Shown here piece by piece: positions 1-6,937 of a DNA stretch of 8,988 nt. Both the position numbers and the translations under genes were made by a program. The notes under the pieces are model-generated. The model was not told the DNA's origin and searched no databases. It saw nothing but the letters and a program-made list of their open reading frames with translations. Source of the DNA: Planctomycetota bacterium (GTDB lineage Bacteria > Planctomycetota > UBA8108 > UBA1146 > JAJFFE01); contig JAGQRC010000092.1 in assembly GCA_020425835.1 (NCBI GenBank), positions 1-8,988 on the forward strand. The letters run 5' to 3'. Each line of letters begins with the position of its first letter. Position 1 is the stretch's first letter.

Positions 1-1
1 G

Positions 2-3000
2 AACAGCGAACTCCGCATCGAGTACCGGCCGTTCGACGGAGACCACCCGCAGTTCGCGATCAAGTCGCTGATCATCAAGTCGATCGCCCAGGAGCAGCTC
101 CTGCAGGACTCGATGTTCGACTACCTCGGCGCAGGCGCAGGGATCGGGGACATTCAGAGTGCCACGGTTCTCCACGATGGTCTCGACCGGAAGACCCTTC
201 GGATGGTCTGGACCCGCTGGGATGCCGCGAACCAGACTGCGGACCTCGACCATACGATCACTCGCGACATCTCGATCTTCCCCAACTCCCGGCACATCGC
301 GATCGACTACGTCGACTTCCGGTACGCCATCAACATCGCGGACCTCGCGCGTCCGGGTGGCGTCTCCAACGGCGTCTTCGTCGCTCACGGAGGGGGTTCC
401 GCGCCGCGCGGCTACCTCACGCACGATGAGCCTCCGGGCGTCTTCTACAGCCGATACGCGGCAGACGGCGTCTTCGATCCGACGGATGGCGGACCGCTCA
501 ACTACAACGGGCACTTCATCACCGCCGTCTACAACCCGGCGAACGGGGTCGGCTTCGGACGTGTGATGCCCGTCACCCACACCCACGTGATCAAGCTCCT
601 GATCCACCCTGGTCTCAAGCGCGGGCTCGAGTTCCAGAACTATCCGTTCCTCCAGCCGGTACCGCCGTTCACCGGCTACCTCTACGTGTTCACCCAAGGA
701 GAGACCGAGGCGCTCCAGCGCGGCCGCGACCTGGTCGACGATGTCCCGCCGCAGATCCAGTGTGGTCAAGACCTGGAGCTCTTCGCTCGCCCCTACACGA
801 ACTGGGGATTCACCGGGTTCGGTGGTGCCATCACCGGACTGGCGAACCCTCAGCCCTTCACACTCGCGACCGACAGTCAGGTCGACGCTTCGTTCGTCAT
901 GGCTCCGGGACTCGTGAGCGACGACTTCGAGGGCGCACCGACGGATCCCGTCGGTTGGGAGGACACCGGCGCGGACAACAGTCTGGTGGTGGACGACGCT
1001 CTGTTCACCGTCCAGAGCGATGCCGAGGGCAGCTACCTGGCGACCCACTCGACGGCGACCAACCTGCACTCGCACCGAACCGGTGTCTCGCTCGGTAGCG
1101 GCTACACCTACACGGGACGACTCCGCATGACCCACGCATCCGCGGGGATCGGTGTGACCGCGTTCAGCCAGTACCCGACGTCGATGTCGTACTACCGACT
1201 CCGCCGCTACTTCAACAGCCCGTTCCATCTCACGGCGAACGGGACGAGCTTCACGAGCGGCACCACGGAGACCGGAGTCTTCCCCACGCCGAACACTTGG
1301 TACCGCTTCACGCTCCAGGTCGTCGACACCGGGACGCAGACCGAGGTCCGCGCCCGCGTCTGGGAGGACGGCACGCCGGAGCCGCTGGACTGGCAGGCGG
1401 AGGCGATCGACGCCGGTCCGACGCGACTGACGTCGGGAACCGTCGGCGTCTGGACGTTCACGAGCGGGAGCAAACACTTCGACGAGCTCGCGGTGCGTAG
1501 CCTCACGCCCACCCCGGAGTTCTCGCTCGACACCTCGGTCGTCGGTCAGGGCACCGTGGCGAGGACTCCGCCTCGAACCGACTACGCCTTCGGCGAGGCG
1601 GTGACCCTCGAGGCGATCCCCGATCCCCACTGGCGCTTCGTCGGTTGGACGGGCGACATCACGACCGATCGCCATCCGCTCGACCTGTCGATCGCGACCG
1701 ACCTCTCGTTGACGGCGACGTTCGAAGAGGTGACCGTCCACTCGGTGACGACATCCTCGATCGGCAACGGTGTCGTCACCGTTCTTCCGGACGGCCCCGA
1801 CTTCGAATCGGGAACCCTGGTCTCTCTCGAGGCGATTCCGGACATCGGCTGGACCTTCGCCGGTTGGACCGGGACGGTCTCCGGAGACCAGAACCCGCTC
1901 GTGTTCGCGATCGGGGACGATGTCGTCGCGACCGCGAACTTCGTCCAGCTCGCGGCGACCTACCGCGAGGACTTCGAGAGCTACTCGATCGGCGACGATC
2001 CCTTGGATTGGATCGACACCGACGCGAACAACTCCCTCAATCCCGCCGATCACTTCGAGGTCGTCGACATCGGGGGGAACCGAGCGCTCGCCACGAGTTC
2101 ATCTCTCACCAACATCCACTCCCACCACAGCGGGCTCGGCATCGGTGGCTCGGGCTACCAGGTCACCGGGCGAATGCAGATCGGCTCATCCGGGGCCGGC
2201 ATCGGCGTGACCTGCTTCAGTCAGTTCCCCGACAGCGTCGGCTACTACCGCTTGCGGCGCTACGACTCCAACGCGTTCCACCTCGCACCGGTCGGCACTT
2301 CCCTGTCCGGCGTCACCAGCACCGGCGTCGTTCCGAGCCCGAACGTCTGGTATCGCTTCCGGATGGAGGTCGAGACGATGGCGAGCGAGACCGTGGTGCG
2401 CGCGCGGGTCTGGACGGAAGGGACGACCGAGCCCGGCGATTGGCAGGCGGTGGGCACGGATGCGTCGCCGACTCGGTTCACCGGAGGGACGATCGGCGTC
2501 TGGTCGTTCCGCTCGGGCGAGAAGCGATGGGACGATCTCGAGGTGCTCCCACTCGACGTCGGCCCTCCGCCGCCGCCCGAGACCACTACGCTCGTGCTGA
2601 CGACATCCGGGAACGGCGCCGTCACCGCAGATCCGGTGCAGCCCGAGTACGATGCCGGTACTCCGGTGCAGATCACCGCGAGCCCCGCTCCCGGCTGGCA
2701 GTTCGTCGGTTGGGAGGGCGCACTCTCCGGGACGACCAACCCTCGGACGCTGATCCTGACCGCGGACTCGACGGTCACGGCGGTGTTCCAGGAGATCGTC
2801 CAGTACGCGGTCGAGGCCGACACGCTCGGACAAGGGTCCGTGGCCATCGATCCCGACCAGACCACCGTCGACAGCGGAACGGTCGTGACGTTCACGGCCG
2901 CCGCCGACGTCGGCTGGTTCTTCTCCGGGTGGCAGGGCGACCTCTCCGGGGCGACCAATCCCGCGAGCCTCTCGATAGACTCCGACACGTCCGTGACGGC

Positions 3001-4693
3001 GACGTTCGCACCGATCACCGCGCATCCCGTCGAGGTGGCGATCGACGGTATGGGGACGGTTCAGCGCTCACCGGATCAGTCGGTCTACGACCTCGGGACC
3101 GACGTGACGCTGGTCGCGACGCCGGCCGACGGTTGGTCGTTCGTGGGATGGTCCGGTCACGTCTCGACGGGCGTGAATCCCCTGTCGATCTCCATCGACG
3201 GGGACGTCTCGCTCACCGCGAGCTTCGTCGAGGTCACCGGATACCTCGAGGACTTCGAGGGGTACGTGACCGGCGCCGATCCTGCCCATTGGCTCGACAC
3301 CGACGCGTTCAATGCACTGACCGAGAACGAAGCACTCTTCGCGGTCGCCACCGATGGCGTCGACTCGTTCCTCGAGACGACGTCGACCGCGACGAACATC
3401 CACTCGCATCTCGTGGACGTCCCGCTCCCCCCCGGCGGGTATCAGTACTCGGGGCGTTTGCGGTTGGGCGCGAGCTCCAGCGGCATCGGCGTCACCTTCT
3501 TCAGCGACTTCCCGAACAGCGCGACCTACTACCGCATGCGGCGCTACTTCGGCTCTTCGTTCCACATCACCGCCGACGGGAGCGCGATCACCGGCGGTGT
3601 CACCGACTCCGGCCTCGTCCCGGTCGTGAACGTCTGGTACCGGTTCCGGATCGAGGTGGAAGACACGGGATCTCGAACCGAGATCCGCGGCCGCGTCTGG
3701 CCGGATGGCTCTCCGGAGCCCGCGGGCTGGCCGATCGACTGCTTCGACGACTCCGCGACGCGATTCACCTCGGGCACGGTCGGTGTGTGGGGCTTCACGA
3801 GCGGGAGCAAGTCGTTCGACGATCTCACGGTCACCCCGCTCGCACCACCCGCGCCACCCGCGTCGGACCTGGTCCTCGACGTGACCGCGACCGGCTCGGG
3901 GACCGTCGCCATCGACCCGGACCTCCCGCAGTACGTCGAGGGCGATGTCGTCGACCTGACGGCGATCCCCGATCCCGGCTGGATGTTCGCCGGTTGGAGC
4001 GGAGACATCACCGGCAGTGAGAACCCGCTGACCGTCACCATGATGGCGGACCTCTCCGTCACGGCGACCTTCGTGAATCCCGGACCGGCGTACCTCGAGG
4101 ACTTCGAGAGCTACGGAATCGGCGGCGATCCGATCGACTGGCTCGACACGGGTGCGGGGAGCAGCCTCGACATCGGAAACGACTTCTTCGTCCAGTCGAT
4201 CGGTGGATCGCTCGCGCTCCACACGACCTCGACCGGGACCAACCTCCACTCGCACTACGTCGGGTCCTTGCCCGCCACGAGCGCGTACGAGTACAGCGGC
4301 CGCGTGCGGATCTCCCACAGTCAGGGTGGCATCGGCGTCACGTTCTTCAGCGACTTCCCGAACAGCACACGGTACTACCGGCTCCGTCGCTACTTCGCCG
4401 GTTCGTTCCACATCACCGCGGACGGCACGACGATCACCGGTGGGGACACCGACTCTTCCGTCGTCCCGGCTGCGAACACCTGGGTTCGACTCCGGATCCA
4501 GGTCGAGGACACCGGCGCATCGACCGCGATTCGTGCTCGGGTGTGGGCAGACGGCACCGACGAGCCGATGGATTGGTCGATCGACTGCTTCGACGACTCG
4601 CCGACGCGCCTGACGTCGGGGTCGATCGGGGTCTGGAGCTTCTACCGCGGCCACAAGAGCTGGGATGACATGCGCGTCGTGCCGCTCGATTGA
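2..4693 (+). CDS. Large repeat protein, InlB-type B-repeats interleaved with four ConA-like domains (5'-truncated)
   Basis: The frame is open from base 2 with no stop, so the true start and any signal peptide lie left of the window; the first internal ATG, at 113, is unlikely to be the start. It ends with TGA at 4691-4693 and 1563 residues are visible. Residues below count from the ATG at 113. Residues 1-210 form a beta-rich domain that I do not recognise. Next come a degenerate B-repeat (214-263), A1 (268-464), B1 (470-538), B2 (541-611), A2 (617-814), B3 (825-893), B4 (897-966), B5 (970-1039), A3 (1044-1243), B6 (1252-1321) and A4 (1327-1526). B-repeats fit the divergent InlB B-repeat family (PF18998): GxGxV, then GW, then FxGWxG, then a final TATF. 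A-domains look like concanavalin A-like beta-sandwiches, which is inference. No transmembrane segment, LPXTG or other sorting tail follows A4. A surface or secreted adhesive or glycan-binding role is likely. An enzymatic domain could lie in the missing part. Confidence 0.85.
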   Translation, partial: NSELRIEYRPFDGDHPQFAIKSLIIKSIAQEQLLQDSMFDYLGAGAGIGDIQSATVLHDGLDRKTLRMVWTRWDAANQTADLDHTITRDISIFPNSRHIAIDYVDFRYAINIADLARPGGVSNGVFVAHGGGSAPRGYLTHDEPPGVFYSRYAADGVFDPTDGGPLNYNGHFITAVYNPANGVGFGRVMPVTHTHVIKLLIHPGLKRGLEFQNYPFLQPVPPFTGYLYVFTQGETEALQRGRDLVDDVPPQIQCGQDLELFARPYTNWGFTGFGGAITGLANPQPFTLATDSQVDASFVMAPGLVSDDFEGAPTDPVGWEDTGADNSLVVDDALFTVQSDAEGSYLATHSTATNLHSHRTGVSLGSGYTYTGRLRMTHASAGIGVTAFSQYPTSMSYYRLRRYFNSPFHLTANGTSFTSGTTETGVFPTPNTWYRFTLQVVDTGTQTEVRARVWEDGTPEPLDWQAEAIDAGPTRLTSGTVGVWTFTSGSKHFDELAVRSLTPTPEFSLDTSVVGQGTVARTPPRTDYAFGEAVTLEAIPDPHWRFVGWTGDITTDRHPLDLSIATDLSLTATFEEVTVHSVTTSSIGNGVVTVLPDGPDFESGTLVSLEAIPDIGWTFAGWTGTVSGDQNPLVFAIGDDVVATANFVQLAATYREDFESYSIGDDPLDWIDTDANNSLNPADHFEVVDIGGNRALATSSSLTNIHSHHSGLGIGGSGYQVTGRMQIGSSGAGIGVTCFSQFPDSVGYYRLRRYDSNAFHLAPVGTSLSGVTSTGVVPSPNVWYRFRMEVETMASETVVRARVWTEGTTEPGDWQAVGTDASPTRFTGGTIGVWSFRSGEKRWDDLEVLPLDVGPPPPPETTTLVLTTSGNGAVTADPVQPEYDAGTPVQITASPAPGWQFVGWEGALSGTTNPRTLILTADSTVTAVFQEIVQYAVEADTLGQGSVAIDPDQTTVDSGTVVTFTAAADVGWFFSGWQGDLSGATNPASLSIDSDTSVTATFAPITAHPVEVAIDGMGTVQRSPDQSVYDLGTDVTLVATPADGWSFVGWSGHVSTGVNPLSISIDGDVSLTASFVEVTGYLEDFEGYVTGADPAHWLDTDAFNALTENEALFAVATDGVDSFLETTSTATNIHSHLVDVPLPPGGYQYSGRLRLGASSSGIGVTFFSDFPNSATYYRMRRYFGSSFHITADGSAITGGVTDSGLVPVVNVWYRFRIEVEDTGSRTEIRGRVWPDGSPEPAGWPIDCFDDSATRFTSGTVGVWGFTSGSKSFDDLTVTPLAPPAPPASDLVLDVTATGSGTVAIDPDLPQYVEGDVVDLTAIPDPGWMFAGWSGDITGSENPLTVTMMADLSVTATFVNPGPAYLEDFESYGIGGDPIDWLDTGAGSSLDIGNDFFVQSIGGSLALHTTSTGTNLHSHYVGSLPATSAYEYSGRVRISHSQGGIGVTFFSDFPNSTRYYRLRRYFAGSFHITADGTTITGGDTDSSVVPAANTWVRLRIQVEDTGASTAIRARVWADGTDEPMDWSIDCFDDSPTRLTSGSIGVWSFYRGHKSWDDMRVVPLD
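752..901 (+). repeat. Degenerate B-repeat (B0)
   Basis: Encodes a weak copy of the InlB-type B-repeat. The aromatic core survives as NWGFTGFGGAITGLANPQ, where the other copies read GWxFxGWxGxxxGxxNP, and the end reads VDASFV in place of VTATF. The second core Trp is replaced by Phe and the leading GxGxV segment is not recognisable. It joins the unnamed N-terminal domain to A1. Confidence 0.55.
914..1504 (+). repeat. A-domain copy 1 (ConA-like)
   Basis: First of four homologous domains of about 197-200 residues. It opens with DDFEG..TDPVGWEDTGADNSL and carries TNLHSH, GIGVTAFSQYP, YYRLRRYF, FHLTANGTS, WYRFTLQV, RARVWEDGTPEP and SGTVGVWTFTSG. It lacks the IDCFDDS cysteine motif of A3 and A4, having AIDAGPT there. 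A TPTP linker leads into B1. Confidence 0.75.
1520..1945 (+). repeat. B-repeats B1 and B2 (divergent InlB B-repeat, PF18998-like)
   Basis: Two tandem copies of about 70 residues. B1 (1520-1726) has GQGTV, FGEAVTLEAIPD, WRFVGWTGDI and LTATF. B2 (1733-1945) has GNGVV, SGTLVSLEAIPD, GWTFAGWTG, GDQNPL and ATANF. The family is a small beta-grasp-like module common in surface and secreted proteins, usually acting as a stalk or spacer. Confidence 0.8.
1961..2554 (+). repeat. A-domain copy 2 (ConA-like)
   Basis: Second A copy: REDFESY..GDDPLDWIDTDANNSL, TNIHSH, GIGVTCFSQFP, YYRLRRYD, FHLAPVGTS, WYRFRMEV, RARVWTEGTTEP and GGTIGVWSF. It is followed by a proline-rich linker (GPPPPPE) into B3. Like A1 it lacks the IDCFDDS motif. 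Confidence 0.75.
2585..3229 (+). repeat. B-repeats B3, B4 and B5 (divergent InlB B-repeat, PF18998-like)
   Basis: Three tandem copies: B3 at 2585-2791 (GNGAV, GWQFVGWEG, TNPRTL, VTAVF), B4 at 2801-3010 (GQGSV, GWFFSGWQG, TNPASL, VTATF) and B5 at 3020-3229 (GMGTV, GWSFVGWSG, VNPLSI, LTASF). This is the longest uninterrupted B run in the protein. Confidence 0.8.
3242..3841 (+). repeat. A-domain copy 3 (ConA-like)
   Basis: Third A copy: YLEDFEGY..GADPAHWLDTDAFNAL, TNIHSH, GIGVTFFSDFPNS, YYRMRRYF, FHITADGS, WYRFRIEVEDTG, GRVWPDGSPEP, IDCFDDS and SGTVGVWGF. Bases 3482-3520 match 4328-4366 in A4 at 38 of 39 positions. A proline/alanine linker (APPAPPAS) follows. Confidence 0.75.
3866..4075 (+). 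repeat. B-repeat B6 (divergent InlB B-repeat, PF18998-like)
   Basis: A single B copy between A3 and A4: GSGTV, VEGDVVDLTAIPD, GWMFAGWSGDI, SENPLTV and LSVTATFV. Confidence 0.8.
4091..4690 (+). repeat. A-domain copy 4 (ConA-like), forms the C-terminus
   Basis: Fourth A copy: YLEDFESY..GGDPIDWLDTGAGSSL, TNLHSH, GIGVTFFSDFPNS, YYRLRRYF, FHITADGT, WVRLRIQVEDTG, RARVWADGTDEP, IDCFDDS and SGSIGVWSF. The protein stops right after this domain. It is the closest relative of A3. Confidence 0.75.
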
Positions 4694-4696
4694 GAC

Positions 4697-5941
4697 CTAC
4701 CGACCCCCGGTGCGATCGATCAGTCGCTGGGGGGTCCCGTCCCCCTTCAGACCGTGGGTCAGCGCGACCTTCTGTCCATCCCGCTGACCCGCGGCATACG
4801 CGGAGCCGTTGCTCAGGACGTAGCTCGAGGTCGTGAAACGCACCTCGGGGTAGAGCTCCGCGCGATGTCGGCCGGCCTCCCCGAGACGAGTCTCGACGAG
4901 CGCACGGCTCTTCGCGCTCGCCTGCTGGAAGCGCTGCCGCTCGACACACTGTCTCTGGTGGATCGTGTGGACGATACCCTCGCAATAGCTCTGCAGATAA
5001 CCGCGCACCGGGAGACCCTCGCGTCGGCGCCGCTTCCGCTCCGCTTCGGCGAGCGCGACGACCTGCCGCTCGAGACAGATGTACGAGTACTCCGCGACCT
5101 CCACGTTCGACTCGCGACCGATGAAACTGTAGGTGCGCGGTCCCGGGTCACCGTAGAAGTTGGTCATCCACTCGCACAAGCTGGCTTGCGCGACGGCGTG
5201 CACCAACATCCGCCGCCACGCTTCGATGCGCCGCTTGCCGTCGCCGAACTCCTGCTTGTGTTCGGTGAGCGGATCGACCGGGACATCGAGTGTCTCCACT
5301 TCGAGCAACGTGAGGTTGTGCTCGAGGAGGAGCTTCTGCGCCTTCGCCGCCGCCGCGGCGGACTCGTGGGGACTGTCGGTGCCTTCCGAGAGCGCGCGGA
5401 GTTCCTTGACGAGCTGCAGGATCCGGCGAACCTCGGGCGACGCGGCGCGCCGACTCGGGCCTCGGATCGATCCTTCGTTCGACGCTTCGTCCGACGCAGT
5501 GGCATCGCTCGAACGACGAGCGGCGACGTCGACTCCCGCCCGAGCGAACTCCGCCTCCAGGCGATCGGCGGCCTCGGGAGACAAGAAGGTCCGCACCAGG
5601 TCGATGTACTCGCGAGCGAAGACGGGCCCGTGCGCGGCTTCGCCCTTCGGTACGCAGAGGTGGGCGAGCTCGTGAAGCACGATGAGCTGCGAGCGCGACC
5701 ACTTCGGTAGACGAACCTCGCCGCCGAACCAGGACTCGTTGGAGCAGGCGTGGCGTCGTCCCCGACCGTCACGAGCGACGACGACCCGCGGTGCCTCGCG
5801 TCGGGACCAATGGGGACTCGCGACCACTTCATCGACGAACGCTTGCACCTCGGCGATCGTCGACAGCCATCGACCCCACGGTACTCGATCCTCGGCCCGG
5901 TAGACCGCGGTGCGCTGAGTATCTCGAGCCCTGGAGACCAC
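4697..5941 (-). CDS. Putative zinc metallohydrolase (TIGR04338-like) fused to DUF2786/DUF7168-like region
   Basis: The product has 414 residues from a GTG start at 5941. Residues 5-137 resemble the TIGR04338 metallohydrolase family: ARDTQRTAVYRAED near the start, then VQAFVDEVVASPHW, RLPKWSRSQLIVLHELAHL and AAHGPVFAREY. His90 and His94 of HELAH are likely zinc ligands, Glu91 the catalytic base and His104 a third ligand. After a low-complexity Ala/Ser/Arg linker (about 138-167), residues 169-217 match DUF2786 (EVRRILQLVKELRALSE, then AAAKAQKLLLEHNLTLLEVE). Residues 230-395 look like the DUF7168-type extension (WRRMLVHAVAQ, FIGRESNVEVAEYSY, AYAAGQRDGQ). No signal peptide or membrane segment is seen, so it is probably cytoplasmic. 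DUF2786 proteins are frequent in phages and actinobacteria; the substrate is unknown. The domain names come from memory of the families. The gene is convergent with the repeat gene and divergent from nfo. Confidence 0.8.
   Translation of the reverse strand: MVSRARDTQRTAVYRAEDRVPWGRWLSTIAEVQAFVDEVVASPHWSRREAPRVVVARDGRGRRHACSNESWFGGEVRLPKWSRSQLIVLHELAHLCVPKGEAAHGPVFAREYIDLVRTFLSPEAADRLEAEFARAGVDVAARRSSDATASDEASNEGSIRGPSRRAASPEVRRILQLVKELRALSEGTDSPHESAAAAAKAQKLLLEHNLTLLEVETLDVPVDPLTEHKQEFGDGKRRIEAWRRMLVHAVAQASLCEWMTNFYGDPGPRTYSFIGRESNVEVAEYSYICLERQVVALAEAERKRRRREGLPVRGYLQSYCEGIVHTIHQRQCVERQRFQQASAKSRALVETRLGEAGRHRAELYPEVRFTTSSYVLSNGSAYAAGQRDGQKVALTHGLKGDGTPQRLIDRTGGR
4702..4736. terminator. Possible bidirectional hairpin between convergent genes
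   Basis: GACCCCC at 4702-4708 pairs with GGGGGTC at 4730-4736. An inner GCGA/TCGC stem (4712-4715 with 4724-4727) encloses an 8-base loop. It starts 9 bases after the TGA of the repeat gene and lies inside the last codons of the minus-strand gene. No T-run follows on either strand, so it is not a classical intrinsic terminator and may be chance in GC-rich DNA. Confidence 0.3.
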
Positions 5942-6056
5942 GACGACCTCTCCCGACTTCGGATGAAATGCGCCGCGGGAACTTGTCGAGGATCCCCGGT
6001 TGCGCCACCCTCTCGACCCACCCCACGGACCGAACCACGTTTGAACGGACTCCGCG
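5942..6056. promoter_or_regulatory. Divergent intergenic region, presumed promoters for both flanking genes
   Basis: This 115-base spacer separates two divergently transcribed genes, so both promoters are expected in or near it. I found no convincing sigma-70 -35/-10 pair on either strand and no clear operator palindrome. The call rests on gene arrangement alone. Confidence 0.3.
5947..5954 (-). promoter_or_regulatory. Ribosome binding site that decides the GTG start at 5941
   Basis: On the minus strand GGGAGAGG sits 5 bases before the GTG at 5941-5939. The frame stays open to an ATG at 6157, but the extra 72 codons would run through the divergent spacer and antisense over the first 100 bases of nfo, and that segment looks like no part of the family. 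The purine-rich site plus the start of family similarity at residue 5 support the shorter protein. Confidence 0.6.
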
Positions 6057-6899
6057 ATGCTCCTCGGTGCCCATGTCTCGACCGCCGGCGGCATGCCGAA
6101 GGCGATCGACCAAGCCGAAGACCTGAAGTGTGAGGCGATCCAGGTCTTCACTCGCAACCAGCGACAGTGGAGTCCGCCTCCCCTTTCGCCAGATTCGATC
6201 GACGAGTTCCGCCGTCGGGCGGCGAAGCGAGGATACCTGAAACACGCGGTCTCTCACGCGTCGTATCTCATCAATCTCGCCGCGACCGATCCCGTCACCC
6301 TCGATCGATCCCGGGCGGCGTTCGTCGACGAGATCGAGCGCTGTGCCGCACTCGGGATCCCCTACACCTGCCTGCACCCCGGGTCCCATCTCGGCGAGGG
6401 CGAAGAGGCCGGGCTCGCGGCGATCGCGGAGAACCTGCGTTGGGTGCTCGGGATGACCCGCGGCAAACGGGTGACGGTTCTGCTCGAGAACACGGCGGGA
6501 CAGGGCACCAACCTCGGCTGGAGGCTCGAGCACTTGCGGGACCTGATCGTCGCAGTGAAGAGCAAGCGCGTGGCGGTCTTGATCGACACCTGTCACCTGT
6601 TCGCGGCCGGCTACGACTTTCGAACGACGAAACAGTACGACGCGACTCTCGGCGCGATGGACGCGGTGATCGGGCTCGAGAGAATCCGTGCCTTCCACCT
6701 CAACGACTCGAAGCACGAGTGCGGCTCGAAGAAGGACCGACACGAGAACATCGGAAAGGGTGCGATCGGCGAAGCCGCGTTCCGGAGACTGGTCCGTGAG
6801 CCGCGCTTCGCGGAACTCCCCGGCCTTCTGGAGACTCCGGGGGCTCCCGAGGGATACCGCGCGGATCTCGCGACGCTGTCCCGGTTGCGCGGGAAGTGA
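6057..6899 (+). CDS. nfo: Deoxyribonuclease IV (apurinic/apyrimidinic endonuclease, EndoIV)
   Basis: The 280-residue product matches the usual EndoIV length (E. coli Nfo is 285) and starts with the typical MLLGAHVSTAGG. EndoIV cuts the DNA backbone 5' of abasic sites and trims blocked 3' ends in base excision repair, using three zinc ions in a TIM barrel in the cytoplasm. All nine expected zinc ligands are present: His67 (SHASY), His107 (LHPGS), Glu144 (LLENTAGQG), Asp177 and His180 (IDTCH), His214 (FHLNDSK), Asp227 and His229 (KDRHENIG), and Glu259 (LLETPG). The DNA-intercalating Arg36 (NQRQW) and Tyr70 also match E. coli Arg37 and Tyr72. The Shine-Dalgarno is weak (CGGA about 8 bases upstream), but the family N-terminus fixes the start. 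No sign of damage. It diverges from the metallohydrolase gene and ends 38 bases before the next gene on the same strand. Confidence 0.97.
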   Translation: MLLGAHVSTAGGMPKAIDQAEDLKCEAIQVFTRNQRQWSPPPLSPDSIDEFRRRAAKRGYLKHAVSHASYLINLAATDPVTLDRSRAAFVDEIERCAALGIPYTCLHPGSHLGEGEEAGLAAIAENLRWVLGMTRGKRVTVLLENTAGQGTNLGWRLEHLRDLIVAVKSKRVAVLIDTCHLFAAGYDFRTTKQYDATLGAMDAVIGLERIRAFHLNDSKHECGSKKDRHENIGKGAIGEAAFRRLVREPRFAELPGLLETPGAPEGYRADLATLSRLRGK

Positions 6900-6937
6900 T
6901 ACGCTGCGCGCACTCCCGACTCGAAAGACCGCACGGA

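Noticed and set aside
1645..4020. 791-codon open frame on the plus strand in a different frame of the repeat gene
   Set aside because: Very Arg-rich and repetitive without domain character; it is an out-of-frame shadow of the B- and A-repeats.
3068..4654. 528-codon open frame on the minus strand opposite A3, B6 and A4
   Set aside because: The product is Arg/Asp/Val-rich and its internal repetition only mirrors the repeats on the coding strand.
752..4690. CRISPR array or DNA-level tandem repeat
   Set aside because: The repetition is at protein level in long modules; DNA copies diverge throughout and there are no short identical repeats with unique spacers.
4754..5710. 318-codon open frame on the plus strand, antisense to the metallohydrolase fusion
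   Set aside because: The minus strand holds HELAH and the conserved family features; the plus-strand product shows none.
6896..6937. GTG start at 6896 for the dockerin-like protein, overlapping the nfo stop
   Set aside because: It would place 14 residues with Arg and His before a clean signal peptide that starts at the ATG at 6938.
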